Below are positions 19,831 to 29,564 of a stretch of 64,000 nt of DNA, piece by piece. Numbering within the stretch: the stretch's first letter is position 1; the number at the start of each line of letters is the position of its first letter. This stretch comes from Neorhizobium sp. SOG26 (GTDB taxonomy: Bacteria; Pseudomonadota; Alphaproteobacteria; Rhizobiales; Rhizobiaceae). The notes beneath the pieces were generated by a model that saw nothing but the letters and a program-made list of their open reading frames with translations, was not told where the DNA came from and ran no database searches. The position numbers were made by a program, and so were the translations under genes. The stretch covers positions 310,001 through 374,000 of the forward strand of contig NZ_CP025513.1 in the NCBI RefSeq assembly GCF_003491345.1, read 5' to 3'.

Positions 19831-20724
19831 ATGCGGCCAGATCAGTTCAGCGACCTTGCCGTTTTCGCGGCCATCGCCTCAGACCGCAGCTTCACGCGCG
19901 CCGCCAGGCGGCTTGGCGTTACGCAGTCCGCGCTGAGCCAAACCATCAAGCGGCTGGAGGGCCAACTTGGTTACCGGCTGCTCTCTCGCACAACGCGGAG
20001 TGTCGCCCCGACCGCTGCGGGCGAGCGGCTGCTCGCGATCCTGTCGCCGGCATTGTCCGGTTTGGATGACGAGATTGAGGCGCTATCGCAGGCACGCGGG
20101 GCTGCGACCGGGACTGTCCGGATCACGACGGGCAAACACGCTGCGGACACCGTGCTGTGGCCGATGCTCACGTCCTTCATGCGCCGTTACCCCGGCATCG
20201 AAGTTGAGGTTTGCGTCGAGAGCGAGATGACCGACATCGTCGCGGGCCGGTACGATGCAGGCATCCGGCTCGGCGAGCGACTGGAGAAAGATATGATCGC
20301 GCTGGCGGTCGGGCCTCCGCTTCGCATTGCGGTGGTGGCCGCTCCTGGTTACCTGAGCAACCATCCGACACCGATGGAGCCTTCCGACCTCACGAGGCAT
20401 CGCTGCATCGCCTATGGCAGTGCGCATGGCGACCTGTCTCCCTGGTCGTTTGAACGCGACGGGAATACGGTTACGGTCGTGCCAGGCCGCGGGCCGGTAT
20501 TCAACGACGGTGACCTGCTGGTGGCCGCCGCCCTTGAAGGTTTCGGCATCCTTTACATACTGGAGGACCTGGTGGCGGCGCCTATTGCCGACGGCCGTCT
20601 CATCCGCCTGCTGGAGTCATGGTGCGAACCGTTTGCCGGCTATTACCTCTACTACCCCGAACGGCGAAGCACGACGGCCTTCGAACTGTTCAAGGACGCG
20701 CTACGAGCCCGCGGAAGGGCATAA
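19831..20724 (+). CDS. LysR-family transcriptional regulator
   Basis: 297 residues: HTH in LAVFAAIASDRSFTRAARRLGVTQSALSQTIKRLEGQLGYRLLSRTTRSVAPTAAGERLL, followed by an effector-binding domain (VRITTGKHAADTVLWPMLTSFMRRYPGIEVEV, RYDAGIRLGERLEKDMIALAVG). AaeR/DsdC-like branch. Divergent from the SDR gene, which is its probable target. Confidence 0.87.
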   Translation: MRPDQFSDLAVFAAIASDRSFTRAARRLGVTQSALSQTIKRLEGQLGYRLLSRTTRSVAPTAAGERLLAILSPALSGLDDEIEALSQARGAATGTVRITTGKHAADTVLWPMLTSFMRRYPGIEVEVCVESEMTDIVAGRYDAGIRLGERLEKDMIALAVGPPLRIAVVAAPGYLSNHPTPMEPSDLTRHRCIAYGSAHGDLSPWSFERDGNTVTVVPGRGPVFNDGDLLVAAALEGFGILYILEDLVAAPIADGRLIRLLESWCEPFAGYYLYYPERRSTTAFELFKDALRARGRA

Positions 20725-20828
20725 GCTTCCAAGAGGCGCCTCCGTTGAGTGACATTAATTTGCAAGAGCCGCGCCAGACTCGCAAAAACTATGATTGAAC
20801 AGCGTCTCCATCGACCATACGGGTAAGG

Positions 20829-21352
20829 TAGCTTCTTGCCTATCAAGTGGGTTGCGCTAGCTGACTGAGCCTACCTAGCTCAAGGTGTCTCGATGTCCTC
20901 ACAGAAGCCTTCGCTGTTCAACCTCGACCCGGCACCCAAGGTCATCACCTTCGACTGCTACGGCACACTCGTGCAGTGGTACGAGGTGCTTCTGCGCGAG
21001 ATTGAAACCACGCTCGGAGAGCATGGAGTTCAAGACGTGGATGCTCCGGCAATTCTCGACGGCTTTTCAGCACAAGGGCGGCGCTTGACGGCCGAGAAAC
21101 CGCACCGCCTCTACAAGGACATCTTGCGGAGTGGTTTCAAAGCAGCCTTCCGTGAGCACGGGGTGCCGCTGAGCGAAGACGACCTCAACCGTATTGTCGC
21201 TTTACCGATGACGATGGGTCCTCATCCAGATGTTCCGGATGCCCTCAACCGACTGCGGCAGCACTACAAGCTGGCGATCTTCACAAACTCGGATGACGAC
21301 TTGATCGCGCCCACAGTGGCGCGGATTGGTGTCCCTTTCGATTACGTCATCA
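20829..21352 (+). repeat. Direct repeat, copy 2 (HAD gene 5' part and leader)
   Basis: Partner of 7809-8332. Here the gene continues beyond the repeat to a normal stop, so this copy is taken as the source. Confidence 0.9.
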
Positions 21353-21609
21353 CCGCCGAACAGGCGCAGGCTTACAAGCCCTCGAAACAACTGTTCGAGT
21401 ACGGCTACCGCACCATGGAAGTGGCTCCCGAGGAAACGGTGCATGTGGCGATGGGCATGTACTGGGACATGAAGGCGCGTCACGAACTCGGCTTGCGGGG
21501 CATCTGGGTGAACCGACGCGGTGAAAGCGGCAATCCGGAGTGGCTGCCTTACACGGAAGTTGCTGACCTGCACGGGGCAGCCGCACTGCTTCTTCCACGG
21601 GGACAGTGA
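20893..21609 (+). CDS. Haloacid dehalogenase type II (intact copy)
   Basis: 238 residues, the usual length. HAD motifs: nucleophile Asp in ITFDCYGTLVQW (about residue 21), motif II FTNSDDD (about 132), Lys in QAYKPSKQLFEYG, and the acidic motif region HVAMGMYWDMKARHELGLRGIWVNR. The family removes halide from 2-haloacids, but many members have other hydrolase roles. It lies between a LysR/SDR pair and a PhyH-type gene on the opposite strand. The leader is shared with the truncated copy at 7873. Confidence 0.88.
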   Translation: MSSQKPSLFNLDPAPKVITFDCYGTLVQWYEVLLREIETTLGEHGVQDVDAPAILDGFSAQGRRLTAEKPHRLYKDILRSGFKAAFREHGVPLSEDDLNRIVALPMTMGPHPDVPDALNRLRQHYKLAIFTNSDDDLIAPTVARIGVPFDYVITAEQAQAYKPSKQLFEYGYRTMEVAPEETVHVAMGMYWDMKARHELGLRGIWVNRRGESGNPEWLPYTEVADLHGAAALLLPRGQ

Positions 21610-21878
21610 CTTCTGGCCCGCGAACCCACTGACAACGGTAGCGGCTCCTTCGTCTCAATTGGGCGAAGCCGATACCAAGGCCCAATTGAACCACGACGAG
21701 CGCCGAATAAATCTGTACCCAGCGTGGCGAGGCGGCTCGACGAAGTGGCTCATGATCGAAGCCTCGCTGCTCGACCTTCCGATCAAGGAAAAGCTCGACC
21801 AATTGACCTTGTGGCAGCGCGGGACATATCCACGCCTGGAGCTGCAATGGCTGCCGTTTGCTCGCGTTCTATGTCGGT

Positions 21879-22670
21879 TCAACCATTCACGCCGATGGCC
21901 CTGCGGATGGCTATCTGCACCGGAGAAGGTGGCAGAGAAGGGTCAAACTCGCCCTTCGGCAACAGTGGGGGCTGGGCCATGAAGCGAGGTTTGGTTCCGC
22001 GATGCGCTTGCGCTGAATGGACCAGGAATGGGTGGCACAGGTAGACCGTCCCGGCCTGTCCAGTGGCTAGCACCTCTTCACAGCCCGCAGTCGCTGCAAA
22101 GCCGTCGGCTGCGAGTTCGCCGAGCGTGAGACCATTTTCTCCATGTGGCAACAACTGCCTGGCGATCGAGCTGTGCGATCCCTTCCTGATCCGGGTCGGC
22201 GCATCCAGTTCGCCAACCTCCGAGAAAAGAAACAACATGAGCAAAGCCCCGCCGCGACTTTTCACGTTGACGCGCCATTGCATGAAGTCTGGGTTGTCGG
22301 TGCCGAAGCTGGCATCGACGTGCCATCCGACGTCTCCTGGATCGCCTGGCGACGGAAACCGCACCGGGAAAGTTCCCAGTCCATTGGGTTTCAGCCAACG
22401 CCCCTCGCCAACCAAGGCATCGTAGGCTGCGTGGAGAAGCGGTGTGTTGGCGGCGTCGATAAACGGCTTGCCCGGCATAAACCCCAGGCGGACGACGGGC
22501 TGTGTCCAGGTATCTGGCGCGTCAGGGGAGAGGCGCATGGCCTGCCAAAGCTGGTCTCGCCCCTGCCGGGCAAGCTCCCCATCGAAGGCACCCTCCAGCT
22601 TGATATACCCATGATCAATGAAGTGCTCGATCTGAGCCTGGCTCAGACCAGTTTGCGCATGTTCAGACAT
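21879..22670 (-). CDS. Phytanoyl-CoA dioxygenase (PhyH) family protein
   Basis: 263 residues of the Fe(II)/2-oxoglutarate PhyH type. It starts LSQAQIEHFIDHGYIKLEGAFD, has the HxD iron pair in VGWHVDASFG and the distal His in CHPFLVHSAQAHRG, with R in TKPRFMAQPPLL likely to hold 2-oxoglutarate. The ATG at 22670 follows GGAGACTT. Substrate unknown; bacterial members hydroxylate small molecules or natural products. Stands alone. Confidence 0.82.
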   Translation of the reverse strand: MSEHAQTGLSQAQIEHFIDHGYIKLEGAFDGELARQGRDQLWQAMRLSPDAPDTWTQPVVRLGFMPGKPFIDAANTPLLHAAYDALVGEGRWLKPNGLGTFPVRFPSPGDPGDVGWHVDASFGTDNPDFMQWRVNVKSRGGALLMLFLFSEVGELDAPTRIRKGSHSSIARQLLPHGENGLTLGELAADGFAATAGCEEVLATGQAGTVYLCHPFLVHSAQAHRGTKPRFMAQPPLLPKGEFDPSLPPSPVQIAIRRAIGVNG

Positions 22671-23164
22671 TTGATAAGTCTCCACACGACCCTACGCATG
22701 GCTCCTACACATGGCGGGCCATTTCTGATCTGACGGCACGAAGGTGCCGCTAACGACCTTGGTCGTTAGATCAGCGGGAAAAATGTGGATGTGAACATCA
22801 TCATGGACTGAGGATACTCAAGAAGCCTAATTCCGGCAAGAACGAGTCATCCTCCCGCCACCTCGCATGTCGTGCATTGAAGGAAACATGCTTATTGCTC
22901 AACTCGCGTGCTCGATAGCATTCGCGTCCTTTTGGCAACCGTACTCTACGCATACCTCCCATCGCGTTGGCTAACTTGATGAAGCGCAATGATGCCGCTA
23001 CAGAGTAGAGGCCGATAAGAGGTCGCCGGTTGGTATCCCGGCAGCCAAGCTCCCGCTTGGTACTCGTCGCGTTCAAGCGTCCCATCGGCACCAAACGCAA
23101 TCTTGCGCGAATGGTGCTGACATGGACGTGGTGTTCCGTCAGCCTTCGCGCTTTCGGAGACCCC
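22671..23164. other. Intergenic region (494 bp)
   Basis: No recognisable gene or strong hairpin. A minus-strand frame at 23184-22801 lacks family features. Confidence 0.4.
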
Positions 23165-23389
23165 ATGTTACCTAAAAAGACCACTCTTGTTCTTCAGCTT
23201 GCCATGACCTTTCTGATGGCGCTCACCATGTCCGGCACCATGGGCTTCATCACCGTTGGAGCCGCGTTCTTGCCGCACTGGCCGAAGACCTTCATCATCG
23301 CCTGGTCTATCGCTTTCATCTATACGCGCATCATCAACCCGATCGCCTTCAAGATTGCATTCGCGATTGCACCGCCGCGCCGCGCCTGA
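23165..23389 (+). CDS. DUF2798 small membrane protein
   Basis: 74 residues with two transmembrane helices (LQLAMTFLMALTMSGTMGFI and WPKTFIIAWSIAFIYTRIINPIAF), the family pattern of DUF2798. The ATG at 23165 follows GGAGA. Function unknown. Confidence 0.75.
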   Translation: MLPKKTTLVLQLAMTFLMALTMSGTMGFITVGAAFLPHWPKTFIIAWSIAFIYTRIINPIAFKIAFAIAPPRRA

Positions 23390-24517
23390 GTGGGCTGAAG
23401 ATGCGCGGGGCCCGCTCGCCGTGCAGCCGCAGGCTGGCGGGCAACGCATGAGTCCGTTCTGAGAGAACAACCGGTCCGCCCTACGGTCGGTGTCGCTCTT
23501 TAAAGCTGGCACCGCCGGATCTTCCCACCGGTTGTCTGAATGCGTGATCCGACAACCGTCGGAGAATATAGACCGCTTGAGCCGGGGTTCGCGGCAAACT
23601 TGCCTCGGGCGCTGTCGTTTATATGGATGATGGAACCTGCGGGGAAGGCCAACCAAAAAGCTTGTCGGCTGCGACGAGTCGCGAGGTATCGGCAGAAGGT
23701 CAATCTGCGTGAGAACCACCGAATACGGCTTCTGTTGAGCGCCTCAGCCTTTCCGTGGGGAAAAGAGCGCAGCACAAGCCTAGTCGGCGCCCCCACCCTA
23801 TCGGCTAACGCAGCGATTGTGCCAGCGCTATTGCGCCAGTCCTCGAACAAGTCGGCCCTCCCGGTAAACGAGAGGGCCGCTAGTTGGTCCGCCGTTCGTT
23901 GTGGGGATGTTAGGTGTTTTCCGGGGATACTGAATCCCCCAAATGGGGGAAGCTGCCCAGCAGTTGATGTACGTGGGTGTTGGCGACATTGATGACAAAC
24001 GCGGTCTGACGCCGCACCATCTAGTGGGCCTGAACATAGCCCTCGCGAAATAGCTGCGGCGCGGGACTAATCCACTGGAAGTGTTTTAGGAGGACCGAAT
24101 GCTAACCGGTGTAGGCTGCCGGATAGCCTCTGTTCGCGTATTCCGGTTAACACAGCGGCTTATATCGCCATAAGGCGCAGTATTGTCATGCCTGCCGTCG
24201 TTCAATGCAGGCTCCATGCCCAACGCACGCGTAGCATGTTTCTATTGCTGCTCTAGCGAAACGCCCCAAAACGGACGCTGCTTTCCTTGATTGGGCGGCC
24301 GCGGCGGGACGCGGTAAGGTCGTCGCGATGCGACCGCAAATCTGTCAGGCACAGGTATTGGGCACACCCTACGCACATTTCGCAATTCCCGTATCGCCCT
24401 GGACCGATGTCAGCTTTCAATGCAGAACCTAAACCTTCCCGCAGAAAGCCTTCCACAATCGACCACCTGCCCTAAGTGAGGAGGAGTCGATCCACCTAAG
24501 GGCGGCAGGAGCACTTC
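23390..24517. other. Large non-coding or degenerate stretch (1.1 kb)
   Basis: No frame on either strand resembles a known protein. A strong stem CGGCCCTC / GAGGGCCG lies at 23853-23879 and a CCCCC-AAAT-GGGGG stem near 23935-23950. At 24099 an AGGAGG site precedes an ATG opening only 24 codons, inside an AACCGG / CCGGTT fold; a leader peptide is conceivable but unsupported. Confidence 0.4.
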
Positions 24518-25477
24518 ATGACCTCAGGCCTTCACACGGTTACGTCAGCGAGGCTCCATGCACCGAATTGGCGTTGGCTGCTGACAGTCGCAACCTTGAT
24601 AGCCGCGCTTGTGGCGGCTTGGTTGATCTGGAAATTAACTGAAGCAGTTCCGAGCTTCAAACCCGGCGATCCTCGGCTGGAAGGAGGCGATGCTCTCCAT
24701 GGTGCCGAGGTATTCGCAGCCGGCCAGTGCTCCTCCTGCCATTCAAGCCCCGGCCAAACTGATCGATTGAAGCTAGGCGGTGGCCTGGCGCTGGCATCCC
24801 CTTTCGGCACATTTCGGGTGCCGAACGTTTCCCCACACCCGAGCGATGGTATCGGATCCTGGTCGGCGGCGGATCTGGCCAACGCACTAATTGCCGGAGT
24901 TTCCCCTGAACAACAGCATTATTATCCGGCGTTCCCGTACCCAAAGTATACGGGAATGACGCTTGGCGACGTCCGCGATCTTTTTGCCTATCTCAAGACG
25001 CTCGAACCGGTTGCTGGCCGTGCGCCACCGCACGACCTGCCGCTGCTTTTCCGCATCCGCAGGGGGATCGGCATCTGGAAACTTCTGTTCTTCAAACAGG
25101 GCCAGCTCGACACAGTGCTAACCGGCGATCCTGTGCATGACCGCGGCGCCTACCTGGTTGAAACGCTCGGCCATTGTGCCGAATGTCATTCGAGCCGCAA
25201 CCTGCTTGGCGCCATCAAGCCCTCGACACGTTTTGCTGGCGGTGTCGATCCTGAAGGGAGCGGTTTCGTGCCCAACATTACCCCCACGCGGATCGGCAAC
25301 TGGACGGAAGCCGATCTCGCCCGGATGCTGAAGACCGGCGAAACACCCAACCATGGGCGGGTCGGGTCGTCCATGGCCGATGTGGTGACCAACATGGCGC
25401 AACTACCTCAAAGCGACCGCGATGCGATCGCCCGTTACATCAAATCACTGCCTGCACGACCGACGCCGAAACCCTGA
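24518..25477 (+). CDS. Membrane-anchored diheme cytochrome c
   Basis: 319 residues. An N-terminal anchor (WRWLLTVATLIAALVAAWLIW, about 18-38) precedes two class I cytochrome c domains with heme sites C71SSCH and C220AECH and Met-rich distal regions. It resembles the cytochrome subunits of membrane dehydrogenases and gluconate/alcohol dehydrogenase electron carriers. AGGAG sets the ATG at 24518. Its stop touches the 3' end of the convergent oxidase operon, so it may feed electrons to that oxidase. Confidence 0.85.
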   Translation: MTSGLHTVTSARLHAPNWRWLLTVATLIAALVAAWLIWKLTEAVPSFKPGDPRLEGGDALHGAEVFAAGQCSSCHSSPGQTDRLKLGGGLALASPFGTFRVPNVSPHPSDGIGSWSAADLANALIAGVSPEQQHYYPAFPYPKYTGMTLGDVRDLFAYLKTLEPVAGRAPPHDLPLLFRIRRGIGIWKLLFFKQGQLDTVLTGDPVHDRGAYLVETLGHCAECHSSRNLLGAIKPSTRFAGGVDPEGSGFVPNITPTRIGNWTEADLARMLKTGETPNHGRVGSSMADVVTNMAQLPQSDRDAIARYIKSLPARPTPKP

Positions 25478-25888
25478 TCAGTGCGCATAAAGATATGCCG
25501 CCAGATGGCGCGCCTCGCTTTCCGTAACGCCGGTTGCAGGCATGGCCGAGTTGGGCGAGAACCGCTGAGGTAGAACTATCCAGGCCACGAGACGGTCTGC
25601 CGTATTGTTGGCGACACCGCCGATATAAACCTGATCCGACAGCCCGACGAGCCGTCCGCCCACTTTGCCGTCGGCGCCGGCAATACCCGGAATGGTGTGG
25701 CAGCCGGCACAGCCGTAACGGCGGAAGATGGGCGGAGCAAGCGATAGGTCGCCGCCCGTCAACGCCTCTGCCACTGCGTCCCGCTTCAGCCTCGCCTTGG
25801 CCAAGGTGACGGCAAGCCCCGTAGCGAGGGGGACGCCGATGAGGAGGGTCAGGGCGACGATTTTAGGCCAAACGGATTTCGTCGGCAC
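25478..25888 (-). CDS. Single-heme cytochrome c, membrane-anchored
   Basis: 136 residues: an N-terminal hydrophobic anchor (IVALTLLIGVPLATGLAVTLA), then the heme site C60AGCH in FRRYGCAGCHTIPG and a PNSAMPATGVTESEARHLAAYLY end with the Met ligand. The GTG at 25888 is preferred because GGAGGGG lies just before it; it overlaps the end of ctaG by 26 bases. Last gene of the oxidase operon. Confidence 0.8.
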   Translation of the reverse strand: MPTKSVWPKIVALTLLIGVPLATGLAVTLAKARLKRDAVAEALTGGDLSLAPPIFRRYGCAGCHTIPGIAGADGKVGGRLVGLSDQVYIGGVANNTADRLVAWIVLPQRFSPNSAMPATGVTESEARHLAAYLYAH

Positions 25889-26756
25889 CGGCCCCTCCCT
25901 TCTTGGCGTCTCGAATCCAGATCTTGAGGAACCACAATGCTGCCACGGCATAGATGAAGCCGCCGGGAACCCACATGATGATGCCGGCAAGTTGCTGATC
26001 CTCCAGCGGCGTCATGCCCCAGTCGAGCGCGTACTGCGTCTGGATCCGATACAGCACCGTCGGCATCAGGGCGATCAGGGCGCCCAGGATGCTGGTGTGA
26101 AGCATGGTGACGAACTGATGCCAAGCTGCAACGCCGCGGCTTGCCCGCCAGATGATCGCCCACCAGAACAGGACGGCGGTGCCGAAGAAGCTCAGGTGCT
26201 GCAGGCGGTGCATCAGGATGTCCGTCACGGTGGCGTCGAACAGTGGCGGGTAGTGCCAGATCCAGATTGCAAGCCCATGTAGGGAGGTCGCGACTGCGGG
26301 CAAGGTCAGAGTTCGCCACAGGGCACGACAAGCAATACTTCCCATTGCAGAACCCGCAGAGCGGCGGACCCGCTCCGGCATCCCCCAGAGCATCATCGCA
26401 GCTGGCCGTGCCAGAACGAGAAGCGGGGCGGCAACCGCCACAACCAGCTCGTGCTCGATCATGTGGATGGTGAAAAGATGCTCGCCGAGTTCATGGACAG
26501 GCGACACCAACGCCAGGACGAGAACCGCAAGCCCGCTCCAGAAGAACAAGGCTGCGCGCTTCGTCATCTCTGCAGTGCGTCCCCGCCGCAGCCGCAGCCG
26601 GATTACACCGAGGGCGTAGAGGAGTGCCATTGCGAACAACGGCACGACGATCCAGGGGTCGAAGGTCCAGCCCAGGACATCGTGGCTTTCGCTGCCATGG
26701 GCCAAGGCTTGGCTTGACCCGAGAACAAGCAGGAGGCTGGAGATCAATGCTGGCAT
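25863..26756 (-). CDS. ctaG: Cytochrome c oxidase assembly protein, CtaG (caa3 type)
   Basis: 297 residues with a signal-like start (MPALISSLLLVLGSSQALAHGSESH) and about seven transmembrane helices. Family marks: SPVHELGEHLFTIHMIEHELVVAVAAPLLVLARP, HYPPLFDATVTDILMHRLQHLSFFG and TPLEDQQLAGIIMWVPGG. This is the CaaG/CtaG_Cox membrane family that accompanies caa3 oxidases and delivers copper. It overlaps the preceding small membrane gene by 13 bases. Confidence 0.88.
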   Translation of the reverse strand: MPALISSLLLVLGSSQALAHGSESHDVLGWTFDPWIVVPLFAMALLYALGVIRLRLRRGRTAEMTKRAALFFWSGLAVLVLALVSPVHELGEHLFTIHMIEHELVVAVAAPLLVLARPAAMMLWGMPERVRRSAGSAMGSIACRALWRTLTLPAVATSLHGLAIWIWHYPPLFDATVTDILMHRLQHLSFFGTAVLFWWAIIWRASRGVAAWHQFVTMLHTSILGALIALMPTVLYRIQTQYALDWGMTPLEDQQLAGIIMWVPGGFIYAVAALWFLKIWIRDAKKGGAGADEIRLA

Positions 26757-27055
26757 GGGCTTAACAGCAGTGTGGCGGCTCCTTGCAGGAACAAGGCAAG
26801 CGCGAAGCTGAGGCCGGAAAAGGCCGCGACATAGGTCATGGCACGCTTCGGGCGGGAAATAACATACCCCTTCTGCTGCCAGGACAGTAAGCCGGCGCCC
26901 GTGGCAATGGCTGCCGCGGTGAGTGTTAAAAACGCGGTCCAAGGGGCGCCTGAGCTGCAGTCGCGGTAGGGCAGGATCTGGCCAAGTTGGGTGCTTGCCG
27001 CCCAGACACCCGGTGAAATGATCAAGCCTCCGTATCGAAACATTGTCCAGGTCAT
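26744..27055 (-). CDS. Small membrane protein in the oxidase operon
   Basis: 103 residues with two or three hydrophobic helices (PWTAFLTLTAAAIATGAGLLSW, AMTYVAAFSGLSFALALFLQGAATLLL). I do not recognise the family; the position between subunit III and ctaG suggests an accessory or subunit-IV-like role. Its ATG overlaps the subunit III stop (ATGA), so coupling is likely. Confidence 0.65.
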   Translation of the reverse strand: MTWTMFRYGGLIISPGVWAASTQLGQILPYRDCSSGAPWTAFLTLTAAAIATGAGLLSWQQKGYVISRPKRAMTYVAAFSGLSFALALFLQGAATLLLSPCQH

Positions 27056-27654
27056 AGTCGTGCCAACCCGTAGATACAGCCGTAGAGGGGAAGCCAGGCG
27101 ACGACGACAAAGTTCCAGTACATGCAATTATCCTGCACATCGCCGTAGCGGCGGGTGTTATCGGCGTGGCGCGAAAACATCAGGCAGGCCAGAACCACGG
27201 TGTCTACCACATCGGTTAGGATATGGGTCGTGTGCAGCCCAAGGAGCATCCACACGATCGAGCCGTAAGCATTATCATCCCAGCGAATGTGGAGCTTAGT
27301 GAACTCGAAGGCCCGCAACACGAGCGGAATGATGCCGAGCATCGTCATCACGACCAAGCCGACCTGCACTTTGCGCAGATCCCGGCGATGCGCCCATCGC
27401 GAGACGAGCACATTCGGCACGACGCTCGCGATGAGCATCAGGGTCAGCCAGGTGCCAGCCCAAAGATCCGGGGGTGGCGCTTCCATCGGCCATGAGGGGG
27501 CGAGACTCATCAGATAGAGGTAGACCGCGAGTGCCAAGGCAAAGCCGCTGCCTTCGATCAGCATAAAGGCGCACGTCGCCCACCAGGTGGGGCTGGCGGC
27601 TCCCATGCCGTGCATGGGCAAAGCGGAGGCATCAAGAACGATACGATCCTTCAT
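27052..27654 (-). CDS. coxC: Cytochrome c oxidase subunit III
   Basis: 200 residues, five transmembrane helices. Features: WWATCAFMLIEGSGFALALAVYLYLM, LRAFEFTKLHIRWDDNAYGSIVWMLLGLHTTHILTDVVDTVVL (with the conserved GLH) and a VQDNCMYWNFVVVAWLPLYG end. Short form as in caa3-type and alternative oxidases. Overlaps coxA by four bases. Confidence 0.9.
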   Translation of the reverse strand: MKDRIVLDASALPMHGMGAASPTWWATCAFMLIEGSGFALALAVYLYLMSLAPSWPMEAPPPDLWAGTWLTLMLIASVVPNVLVSRWAHRRDLRKVQVGLVVMTMLGIIPLVLRAFEFTKLHIRWDDNAYGSIVWMLLGLHTTHILTDVVDTVVLACLMFSRHADNTRRYGDVQDNCMYWNFVVVAWLPLYGCIYGLARL

Positions 27655-29564
27655 GACTCATCCTCCGGCGAACCCTTGGGCCAGAACCAGCCGATCAGCG
27701 TGATCGCGACAGGGATCGACCCCCAGACCACTGCCCATGGCGTGAAGATTGACCAGACCAACATGACCGAGGTGGCCACCGCGGCCCAGAATGGCCAGAC
27801 TGAATCGGTCGTGGACGATTCCCGTGCCTGTGGCAGCGCTTCAACCACGCTCGTGACCAGCAGTTCTCGCCTGTCCGTTCGCAAGCCGGCGACCACGGGA
27901 AGTTCATTCTCGCCCGGCGTCAGCGGATCAAGGCTGCTGACAACGGGAATGCGGCGGAAGTTGTAGGGCGGCGGCGGCGACGAAGTAGCCCATTCAAGCG
28001 TTGCGGCGCCCCAGGGATTGGAGCCGGCGGGGAGACCGTTTCTCCGACTGCGGATGGCGTTGACGAAGAAAACGAGGAAGCCGCCCGCGAGCACCAGCGC
28101 ACTGAGGCTGACGAAGAGGTTGAGCGATGTCCAGGGCAGTTCCGGCTGGTAGGTGTAGATGCGCCGCGGCATGCCCCAAAGACCGAGGATGTGCATGGGG
28201 AAAAAGGTGAGGTGGAAGCCGCAGAAGATCAGCCAGAAACTCCAGCGGCCGAGCCGCTCGCTCATCATCCGCCCGGTCATCTTGGGAAACCAGTAGTAAA
28301 CAGCAGCGATTAACGGAAAGACGGCGCCGCCGATCAGCACGTAATGGAAGTGCGCCACGACGAAATAGGTGTCGTGCACCTGAGTATCGAAGGGAACGGA
28401 CGCGACCATGACCCCGGTCATTCCACCCATAACGAAGGTGACGATGAAACCCAGGATGAAAAGCAGCGGTGTCTTGTAGACCGGCTTGCCCGCCCACAGC
28501 GTCGCCAGCCAGCAGAAGATCTGGATGCCGGCGGGGACTGCGATCGACATGCTGGACGCGGTGAAAAAGCTCTCGCCGACCCGCGGCAGGCCCACCGTGA
28601 ACATATGATGCACCCAAAGCCCAAAAGAAAGGACGCCGGTGGTGATGAGCGCCATGACAAGGAGCATGTAGCCGAACAACGGCCGGCCCACAAATGCGGG
28701 CAGGATGGTTGAGACCATGCCAACGGCCGGCAGGAAGATGATGTAGACTTCCGGGTGGCCGAAGAACCAGAAGAGATGTTGCCAGAGCAGCGCATCACCG
28801 CCTTCCGCCGGATTGTAGAAGTGGGTGCCGACCAGCCGGTCGAGAATCAGAGTCGTGCTGGAGAACATGATCGCCGGCATGGCCATGATGACCAGGAAGG
28901 ACATCACCAGCATAGCCCAGACCAGCACCGGGATGCGATCGAGCGACATGCCGGGCGCACGCTGCTTGAACACGGTAACGGCAATTTCCACAGCCACGGC
29001 GAGTGCTGCCACTTCCGTGAAGGTGATCATCTGGGCCCAGAGGTCGGCGCGCTTGCCCGGAGCATATTGTGGACCGGCGAGCGGCACATAAGCGAACCAG
29101 CCGACATCAGGTGCGGTATCGAGCGCAAAAGCCACCCAGAGCAGGATGCCGCCAAACAGGAAAATCCAATAGGAAAAGGCGTTGAGCCGGGGGAAGGCGA
29201 TGTTTCGCGTTCCCACCATCAGCGGAACGAGGTATGCCGCCATAGCCTCCATCACAGGCACAGCAAACAGAAACATCATTGTCGAGCCGTGCATCGTGAA
29301 GATCTGGTTGTAGCGGTCCGGGTTGATGAAGCGCGCTTCCGGCTGCGATAGCTGCAGACGCATGGCCATCGCAAGCAGGCCACCAAGAATCAGGAACACG
29401 AAGGCCGTCGCTATGTAGCGGCCAGCCACCACTTTATGATCCACCGTGGAGATGGCCCCCCATAAGCCAGGCTTGCTGCTCCACGTTTCCTTGAGCTGCC
29501 GCTCCAGTTCGGCATCGGAGATGTCTACGTCCAGCGGTACCCTAGCCCCTTGATCCCGCGTCAT
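27651..29564 (-). CDS. coxA: Cytochrome c oxidase subunit I with C-terminal extension
   Basis: 637 residues. Heme-copper core: heme a ligand in FTMHGSTMMFLFAVP, CuB ligands in FFGHPEVYIIFLPAVG and VHHMFTVGLP, and heme ligands in VVAHFHYVLIGGAVFP. HPEVY carries the Glu of A1-type proton channels. After the usual end (about residue 520) there is an extra soluble stretch and two more helices (WPFWAAVATSVMLVWSIFTPWAVVWGSIPVAITLIGWFWPKG), as in fused or extended subunits of caa3-type enzymes. Reduces O2 to water in the inner membrane. Confidence 0.93.
   Translation of the reverse strand: MTRDQGARVPLDVDISDAELERQLKETWSSKPGLWGAISTVDHKVVAGRYIATAFVFLILGGLLAMAMRLQLSQPEARFINPDRYNQIFTMHGSTMMFLFAVPVMEAMAAYLVPLMVGTRNIAFPRLNAFSYWIFLFGGILLWVAFALDTAPDVGWFAYVPLAGPQYAPGKRADLWAQMITFTEVAALAVAVEIAVTVFKQRAPGMSLDRIPVLVWAMLVMSFLVIMAMPAIMFSSTTLILDRLVGTHFYNPAEGGDALLWQHLFWFFGHPEVYIIFLPAVGMVSTILPAFVGRPLFGYMLLVMALITTGVLSFGLWVHHMFTVGLPRVGESFFTASSMSIAVPAGIQIFCWLATLWAGKPVYKTPLLFILGFIVTFVMGGMTGVMVASVPFDTQVHDTYFVVAHFHYVLIGGAVFPLIAAVYYWFPKMTGRMMSERLGRWSFWLIFCGFHLTFFPMHILGLWGMPRRIYTYQPELPWTSLNLFVSLSALVLAGGFLVFFVNAIRSRRNGLPAGSNPWGAATLEWATSSPPPPYNFRRIPVVSSLDPLTPGENELPVVAGLRTDRRELLVTSVVEALPQARESSTTDSVWPFWAAVATSVMLVWSIFTPWAVVWGSIPVAITLIGWFWPKGSPEDES

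Noticed and set aside
24253..24456. Minus-strand frame with a Cys-rich GNCEMCVGCAQ motif
   Set aside because: The cysteines do not form a known metal site pattern in context, there is no ribosome-binding site, and the sequence lies in an otherwise non-coding stretch.
28755..29351. Plus-strand frame of 198 codons in coxA
   Set aside because: Shadow of the oxidase subunit I gene; Arg/His/Glu-rich and without a start signal.
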